Below, one piece after another: positions 7,018-10,807 of a stretch of 10,807 bases of DNA; the first letter of the stretch is position 1, and each line of letters starts with the position of its first letter. The translations under genes and the position numbers were made by a program. Source of the DNA: Dissophora ornata (Eukaryota; Mortierellomycota; Mortierellomycetes; Mortierellales; Mortierellaceae); the NCBI GenBank assembly GCA_025201705.1, contig MU617561.1, forward strand, positions 1-10,807, in the 5' to 3' direction. The notes below the pieces were generated by a model. The model saw nothing but the letters and a program-made list of their open reading frames with translations, had not been told where the DNA came from and made no database searches.

Positions 7018-7293
7018 TCATCCGTCGAGGACAAATCCAGCCGCCAGTGCTTTATGTATGATAGAGTCGGGAGTGCAATAAAACGACTTGGAAAGTGGAA
7101 AATAGGACAAAAAGATGGGGTTCCTTTATTGCACACCTGCTAATTTATATGCAACTGGGCCTGCGGCTGAAGTCGTCTTATTTACATGCCTTGCGCCACC
7201 AATATAGCGCATGACTCCCTCTCCGGGGGAAGAATGTAAAGCGTTCTGAGATTGTAAAGAGCTATGGTTGAGCGGACGCTGGCATACGGTCGA

Positions 7294-7349
7294 GAAAAAT
7301 TGGACCACAAAACCTCATGGGAAAAATGGGACCATAAAAACCTCGTTGG
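7294..7349. repeat. Imperfect tandem duplication, two units of about 27-29 bp
   Basis: GAAAAATTGGACCACAAAAC.. (7294-7320) is followed at once by GAAAAATGGGACCATAAAAA.. (7321-7349). The units differ by a few substitutions and two inserted bases. It lies in the part of the retrotransposon region that shows no coding signal. Confidence 0.75.
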
Positions 7350-7479
7350 TAAGACCCAGTGCATGGCGTTTTGTATTTTTCGAGGCAGGTTCGTAACTCT
7401 GTTTTCAGAAGGCCTGATTCTCGAGCTCCAAGTTTCTCTCATTTTTTTTATTTTTTTTTTATTTTAGACTTCGCTGCTA

Positions 7480-7692
7480 CTAACGACGCGCAGAGTTCCA
7501 TAGATTATCAAGTGCGGCCAGATGCTCCGAGTAACGGAGGTCCTATAAAACGCGACCCATCTCTTTTTCAAGTAGTCGTTTTTCACTCTCCAGGCGGTCC
7601 ATGTTCCATCTGAACTGTTCGATAGCCGTTGGGTCTGTGAATTCAGCGAAGCGGGTAAAAATTGTTAGATATTGTTGGACAACATCGTAATT
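7480..7692 (-). pseudogene. Coding-like segment with one internal stop, coiled-coil type
   Basis: From 7692 the minus strand reads NYDVVQQYLTIFTRFAEFTD, then a heptad-like charged stretch (WNMDRLESEKRLLEKEMGRV), a TAG at 7543-7545, and DLRYSEHLAALDNLWNSARR before the next stop at 7480-7482. The length between stops and the composition suggest decayed coding sequence. It may be part of the retrotransposon protein or an unrelated captured fragment; I cannot name it. Confidence 0.35.
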
Positions 7693-7810
7693 CCGCTAGT
7701 ACGAGGTAGCCCGCAAATGTGGGAACCTTCGTGAGTCTACTAAGGGAGACAAATCCAGCCTGTGGGTGGACCAAAATTTGATTCATTTGAGCGCCCAATA
7801 AACTGCCCAA

Positions 7811-7939
7811 TTATATCGTGTTCGAAAATATTTTCGTGAGAAACGCATGATGCGTTCGCGCTACTGACTGAGCCTTGAGAATCTGGTGCAAGTCGTCTTC
7901 TGCCGGAGCGTCGTTGAAGAATGCGTGACATTGCATATC
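7811..7939 (-). pseudogene. Frame-shifted continuation after RNase H
   Basis: In a different minus frame, 7939-7814 reads DMQCHAFFNDAPAEDDLHQI and then KAQSVARTHHAFLTKIFSNT before a TAA (7811-7813). The composition is more protein-like than that of the overlapping continuation of the RNase H frame, so an indel near 7945 probably separates them. Confidence 0.4.
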
Positions 7940-7980
7940 ATTGGGTTGGGAGGATTGAACTCCCAAACAGCGCTGAAGCG

Positions 7981-8205
7981 ACCTTGTCGTGCTGCAGCGT
8001 CTGCTTCCTCATTGCCCTGGTTGCCAGCATGCCCTTTGATCCACTCCACCTTGACCTCCGAACCTTGTTGCACATAGGCGTTATGCACCGCCACCCACCG
8101 TGCTGCATATGGCGACCTCAGCCGCTGTCTCATTGTGCTGTACGGCCTTCGTTGAACCAGTGTACGAAATTGCGTTACTGCCGCGGAGTTATCGATACGG
8201 ATGGT
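7981..8205 (-). pseudogene. RNase H domain fragment of the retrotransposon
   Basis: The frame shows TTIRIDNSAAV near its start (Asp of the IDN motif is a typical catalytic position), then a basic stretch (LRSPYAARWVAVHNAYVQQG) and VEWIKGHAGNQGNEEADAAA, whose His and final Asp match the usual HxGxxGNExAD motif of RNase H. The first beta-hairpin with its catalytic Asp and the conserved Glu are missing, so the fragment lacks the N-terminal half. The open frame runs on to 7861, but after about 7945 its sequence is out of frame with the likely ancestral protein. Confidence 0.8.
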
Positions 8206-8260
8206 CGTGGGGTTGTCTCGTGGCTGGCCAAGATTCCTGCCAACAAGCCCGCTAACAGTT

Positions 8261-8760
8261 AAACAATTGATGGCAGAGTCATTACTACGGTACGGTGGAG
8301 GATAGCATGGGAATACTCTGCTGTATTTTTTTTTTAAAAAAATGGCTCTGAGACGGACGTGATATCTGCTGCACTTTTGCACTCTTTCACTCTAACCTGT
8401 GTCGCCGATCTATATCCAAACAGTCTACTGGTCTACTGGCTCAACCTGATCTGATGCGATAAAGTCGTCTTTCTGCTTAAGGGAATTTAGGGACGCAGAG
8501 AATGTCTTTTTTCCCTCTCTTCTCCATGACAGGATGTCGGTGAAGTGAAGGAGCGAGGAGAAGCATTGGTAAGGGGTTATTCTGACCCGGGGGAGGCGAC
8601 AAAGAGTTAGTTGCTGTTGTTGGTTTTTTTTTTTCTTTAACGGCGGGTCCATACCCACACTGCAACGAAGTAGGAAAGGTCGGGCAGGAATTCTTCTGCA
8701 GGTCTAAAGGATGTATGTGAGGTAGGACAAGATGAGGACACAAGAACGTCAGGGATACTG
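8261..8760. other. Intergenic stretch without a recognisable gene
   Basis: It contains adjacent T and A runs (8327-8342), a T11 run near 8624 and a small tandem duplication GTCTACTG (8424-8439). Minus-strand open frames here are rich in Lys, Gln and Ser from the homopolymers and have no convincing domain. Confidence 0.4.
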
Positions 8761-9020
8761 CAGCCAATGGTTGTAGCGCATGGCATTGTCGATGGAGGGG
8801 CGCAGGGAATGATCGAACCCCCCCCTAGACTAGAGTGAATATCCTTGGCTAAGAGAGATGACGGCCAGCCAATGGTTGCAGCGCATGGTACTTGGACACC
8901 TCGCTGAGCCCGTGTGGAGTGACAAGATAAAAATGATTTGGTAAATCATTGCTTCCCCTAGTCCGTAAGCAGGTCCAAAGACGTTGGGATGACTAACCAA
9001 TGACCGTAGCGCGTGATACT
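8761..9020 (+). promoter_or_regulatory. Three copies of a CCAAT-containing module upstream of the phosphatase gene
   Basis: CCAATGGTTGTAGCGCATGG (from 8764), CCAATGGTTGCAGCGCATGG (from 8869) and CCAATGACCGTAGCGCGTGA (from 8997) share about 20 bp, in the same orientation, at 527, 422 and 294 bp before the ATG at 9291. The sequence between copies is unrelated, so they are not a simple tandem repeat. CCAAT is the core site of the fungal HAP/CBC complex; the constant GYAGCGCRTG half, at a fixed distance, could bind a partner factor. A shorter-spaced relative, CCAATATAGCGCATGA, occurs at 7199-7214. Confidence 0.6.
8932..8950. promoter_or_regulatory. 19-bp palindrome in the phosphatase upstream region
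   Basis: AATGATTT and AAATCATT are perfect reverse complements around GGT. It sits between the second and third CCAAT modules and could be a dimer binding site. Confidence 0.4.
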
Positions 9021-9217
9021 AACTTCCCATTTTGGATGGACCCATCTGCAGCCAAATTATGTTGATTGGCCTAAACTTAGATCTTTCTCTGGAATTTTTC
9101 TGTCTGTGTTTTTTAGTGTCTGTGAGCAGTAGGCGGGACAACATGGCGCAGGGCCAGGGGCAGGAAACCAACGGCTTGACGTTTCGGCGTTTTGTTGATC
9201 TGTACCTGCAGAACGCA

Positions 9218-9290
9218 TATAACCCGTGCGACTGGCTCCTCTTTTTCTTTTTTTCTTTTATTCTTCTCAACAACTCCTACCTTCATCGAA
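9218..9290 (+). promoter_or_regulatory. Putative core promoter and CT-rich leader of the phosphatase gene
   Basis: A TATAA at 9218-9222 lies about 70 bp before the ATG and is followed by a dense CT tract (about 9237-9270) and then CAACAACTCCTACCTTCATC, a typical fungal leader. No upstream ATG lies between TATAA and the start. Confidence 0.45.
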
Positions 9291-10058
9291 ATGAAGTTCC
9301 TCTCCGTATCCACCCTCTCCCTCGCTCTCTTGAGCACCCTCGCTGCTGCTCACAAGCCAACTGTCTACCTCATCCGCCATGGCGAAAAACCATCCGATGG
9401 AAGCACTGGCCTCAGTTCAGTTGGTGAACAACGAGCTCAGTGCTTGCGCAAGGTCTTTGGCGCTAGCTCCGACTACAACATTGGCTACATTATGGCCCAA
9501 GCATACAAGTCTGGTAAATTACCTGGTGCCTCATCCATTTTCTTTCTTTTCTTTTCTATTTTTTTTTTTTGCCTTTGTCACTCACTAACCACAATGAATG
9601 ATGGAATGGCGATAACAGATGGCTCCCGAGACCGCCCTTTCCTCACTGTTGAGCCATTGGCTGAAGATCTCGGCCTCGATGTCGATACCTCGTGCGACCG
9701 CGACGACCCCAAGTGCGTCAAGAAGGCTGTCAAGAAGTACACCGGATCCGGCAATATCTTGATTTGCTGGGAGCACGCTGCATTGACAGATATCGTCGAG
9801 TCCCTCGGCGATGACAATGCACCTGAATACCCTGACGATGAGTAAGTAGCCTTTCGTTTCGGTTTTTGCTTCATTTCACATGTTGAGAGGGGGAGGGCAT
9901 AGAGACAGGAGACTTGTTTGATATGAAAATACTTTAATTGGATGACTGAAAATCATATCGCCTTTGAACTTAGCTTTGGCCTCATCTGGACGGATCCTTC
10001 GCCTTACGGTGACATTGCCGCCATCACCGAGGAGCTTTGTCCAGGACTGGGCAATTAA
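9291..10058 (+). CDS. Small secreted histidine phosphatase (phosphoglycerate mutase-like), three exons, 176 aa
   Basis: Exons are 9291-9513, 9619-9841 and 9974-10058; they join in frame and end at TAA 10056-10058. Residues 1-20 (MKFLSVSTLSLALLSTLAAA) form a clear signal peptide. The mature part starts HKPTVYLIRHGEKP, with the RHG motif (R29, H30, G31) in which the His becomes phosphorylated in this superfamily. The second catalytic-type His is H127 in ILICWEHAAL. Five cysteines (51, 100, 107, 124, 171) fit an exported, disulfide-stabilised protein. The protein is short for the branch 1 superfamily and lacks an inserted cap domain. Several fungi carry similar small exported members; the substrate is unknown. 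The gene stands alone. The upstream CCAAT modules and CT leader suggest an active promoter, and AATAAA follows 27 bp after the stop codon. Confidence 0.9.
9514..9618 (+). other. Intron 1 of the phosphatase gene (105 nt)
   Basis: Donor GTAAAT, a long T-rich tract, branch-like CTAAC at 9585-9589 and acceptor ATAACAG at 9618. Splicing joins ..AYKS and DGSRDRPFLT. The length is a multiple of three and the intron has no stop, so an unspliced transcript would stay open and insert about 35 residues with a Phe-rich hydrophobic core (FFLFFSIFFF). The insert would split the catalytic domain, so splicing is the better model. Confidence 0.8.
9842..9973 (+). other. Intron 2 of the phosphatase gene (132 nt)
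   Basis: Donor GTAAGT is a strong consensus, and the acceptor is TTGAACTTAG. Splicing joins PEYPDD + D + FGLIWTDPSP and leads to a Cys-containing C-terminus ending PGLGN. Unspliced, TAA follows immediately at 9843-9845. Confidence 0.85.
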
Positions 10059-10084
10059 GACTTTTTGTTGGTAAAGCGATACTC

Positions 10085-10090
10085 AATAAA
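10085..10090 (+). terminator. Polyadenylation signal AATAAA of the phosphatase gene
   Basis: AATAAA lies 27 bp after the stop codon of the phosphatase and is followed by AT-rich DNA. Confidence 0.55.
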
Positions 10091-10168
10091 GCTTGTTTAG
10101 TATCAAAGATATTAATATATGTTACTGTCGCCTTTGCTTTTTCTGCTATTGCTATTGCTGTGTTCATG

Positions 10169-10195
10169 CACCATCACATGGAGTTCGTGATGGTG
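10169..10195. repeat. 9-bp hairpin downstream of the phosphatase gene
   Basis: CACCATCAC (10169-10177) and GTGATGGTG (10187-10195) form a perfect stem around 9 nt. The flanks CATG and ATCATG extend it with a 2-nt bulge. Confidence 0.45.
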
Positions 10196-10254
10196 ATCAT
10201 GCGTGCTAGATGCGAGAGTCATGTCACTCTCAATCTACCTAACCATTGCTTTTA

Positions 10255-10453
10255 TGTAATAGATTAGTTAGCTTTGGTATGTCATCACTCGTATGTTAGC
10301 ACCCGTATATCGGCACCTGTACGTCAGCTCCCGTACGTCAGCTCCAGACCTTGTATAAATAGCTGTAGTTCTGGTAATATCCTCATTCATTGCTCCAACC
10401 TTCATTGTCTCTTGCCCTTACTACTACATATACGTTGTTACCTTCTTTTGGAG
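10255..10453 (+). mobile_element. Second LTR of the same family (solo, boundaries approximate)
   Basis: The start TGTAATAGATTAGTTAGC matches the start of the LTR at 5209 (TGCAACAGATTGGCCAGC). Five 14-bp repeats (10277-10346), TATAAATA (10354-10361) and GCTGTAGTTCTGGTAAT follow in the same order. The first LTR ends after TTGCTCC..CTTCCTATTGCA; here the related part continues without an obvious CA end. A TTTTA at 10250-10254 recurs at 10454-10458 and may be the target duplication, which would give about 199 bp, but the inner end (GAG) is not canonical. Confidence 0.7.
10277..10346 (+). repeat. Five tandem 14-bp repeats in the second LTR
   Basis: Units start at 10277, 10291, 10305, 10319 and 10333 and are variants of GTAYGTCAGCWCCC. 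The last two read GTACGTCAGCTCC. There is one unit more than in the LTR at 5209. Confidence 0.8.
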
Positions 10454-10673
10454 TTTTATCCAGCAGGGACCTGCAAATGAAATGTGCATCAATTACAGCA
10501 GAGATGAAGCAAACGCCGATTCAATTGGCCGTGGCATTCAAATCAAATTAGCCATCTCACTATGTGTTGATGCAAAAACACGAATCTCGTTGTCTCCAGA
10601 CTGCTCACGTTGCACTTGACGATTTGAGATGGTTTTTCTATTAAATTCTACTGTCAGGGGCCAGTCTGTCCGT
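10454..10673. other. Short intergenic stretch without recognised content
   Basis: No open frame of note. A small palindrome GCAGGGACCTGC lies at 10463-10474. Nothing else can be supported. Confidence 0.4.
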
Positions 10674-10807
10674 GTTGTTGCGCCAAGCCTATTTTGCCAC
10701 CATTTGGTCTTTTTATTTTATTTTTGGGCGGAGTGTTTATTCAAAACCGAGGCGATGAGGTCACGGAAATAAAAATGATAAACTTTTTTTTTTTTTTTTT
10801 TTTTTTT
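10674..10807 (+). repeat. Dispersed repeat (copy 2), ending in a T24 run at the window edge
   Basis: The blocks found separately at 4284-4329 and 4928-4985 are contiguous here (10674-10720 and 10721-10785). They are followed by at least 24 T to the last base. Either the T run is part of the element (or, on the opposite strand, an A-tail of another element starting beyond the window), or it marks a contig end. There is no coding capacity. A short non-autonomous element is likely but the class is undecided. Confidence 0.65.

Larger units (their letters stand above)
6259..8260 (-). mobile_element. Degenerate LINE-type (non-LTR) retrotransposon remnant
   Basis: Read on the minus strand, the order is an RNase H core (8205-7981), a continuing tail in a shifted frame (7939-7811), a coding-like segment (7692-7480), a Cys/His motif (about 7017-6970) and a C-terminal region to 6259. 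RNase H followed by a CxxC/H/C-type motif and a Trp/Arg/Cys-rich tail is the layout of the C-terminal half of fungal LINE polyproteins as I remember them. Endonuclease and reverse transcriptase are absent, as expected of a 5'-truncated copy. At least two frame changes and several stops make it dead. The region 7018-7479 holds no clear element sequence and may be a later insertion. The 5' edge near 8260 is approximate. Confidence 0.65.

Noticed and set aside
6515..7143. Plus-strand frames opposite the LINE C-terminal region
   Set aside because: Phe/Leu/Ser-rich shadow translations of the Lys/Glu-rich minus-strand sequence.
7940..7975. tRNA T-arm look-alike on the minus strand (GGGAG, loop TTCAATC, CTCCC)
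   Set aside because: The arm is perfect, but the upstream DNA is RNase H coding sequence with no D-arm, A box or acceptor partner. Chance or coding constraint explains it.
8800..8835. GGTTCGATC on the minus strand, resembling a tRNA B box
   Set aside because: The T stem does not pair and no cloverleaf can be folded around it.

Overview
The window looks like nuclear DNA from a filamentous fungus. Three things support this: short GT..AG introns (55 to about 130 nt) with CTAAC-like branch sites, start codons preceded by long CT-rich leaders, and several kinds of decayed retrotransposon. The residual 28S rRNA sequence and the style of the LINE RNase H and C-terminal domains remind me of early-diverging fungi (Mucoromycota or Mortierellomycota type) more than of Ascomycota. 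That placement is an impression from memory and was not tested.

Layout. (1) 1-1039, minus strand: a split gene of unknown function that runs off the left edge. Its second exon is broken by a 25-bp sequence present three times; one or four copies would keep the frame. (2) 1040-1547: a divergent intergenic region with two adjacent perfect inverted repeats and a CT-rich leader. (3) 1548-3275, plus strand: an intact gene for a 575-residue membrane protein with a large, potentially glycosylated ectodomain. (4) 3276-4280: no convincing gene. (5) 4284-5549: a patchwork of a dispersed repeat, a coding-like fragment and a decayed 3' part of 28S rRNA. The rRNA relic is interrupted by a 173-bp insertion with a 12-bp direct repeat and by a 154-bp solo LTR with a perfect 5-bp target duplication. 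(6) 5550-6250: nothing recognisable. (7) About 6259-8260, minus strand: a dead LINE-type retrotransposon remnant with an RNase H domain, then a Cys/His motif and a conserved-looking C-terminal tail. (8) 8760-9290: upstream region of the next gene, with three copies of a CCAAT-containing module. (9) 9291-10058, plus strand: a three-exon gene for a small secreted histidine phosphatase. (10) 10255-10807: a second LTR of the same family as the one in the 28S relic, and a second copy of the dispersed repeat ending in 24 T to the window edge.

Only the membrane protein gene and the phosphatase gene look intact. I see no operon-like or defence-like gene set and no sign that the genes act in one pathway. 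The interest lies in the repeat-driven changes: a frame-breaking tandem array, nested insertions in an rDNA relic, and duplicated regulatory modules.
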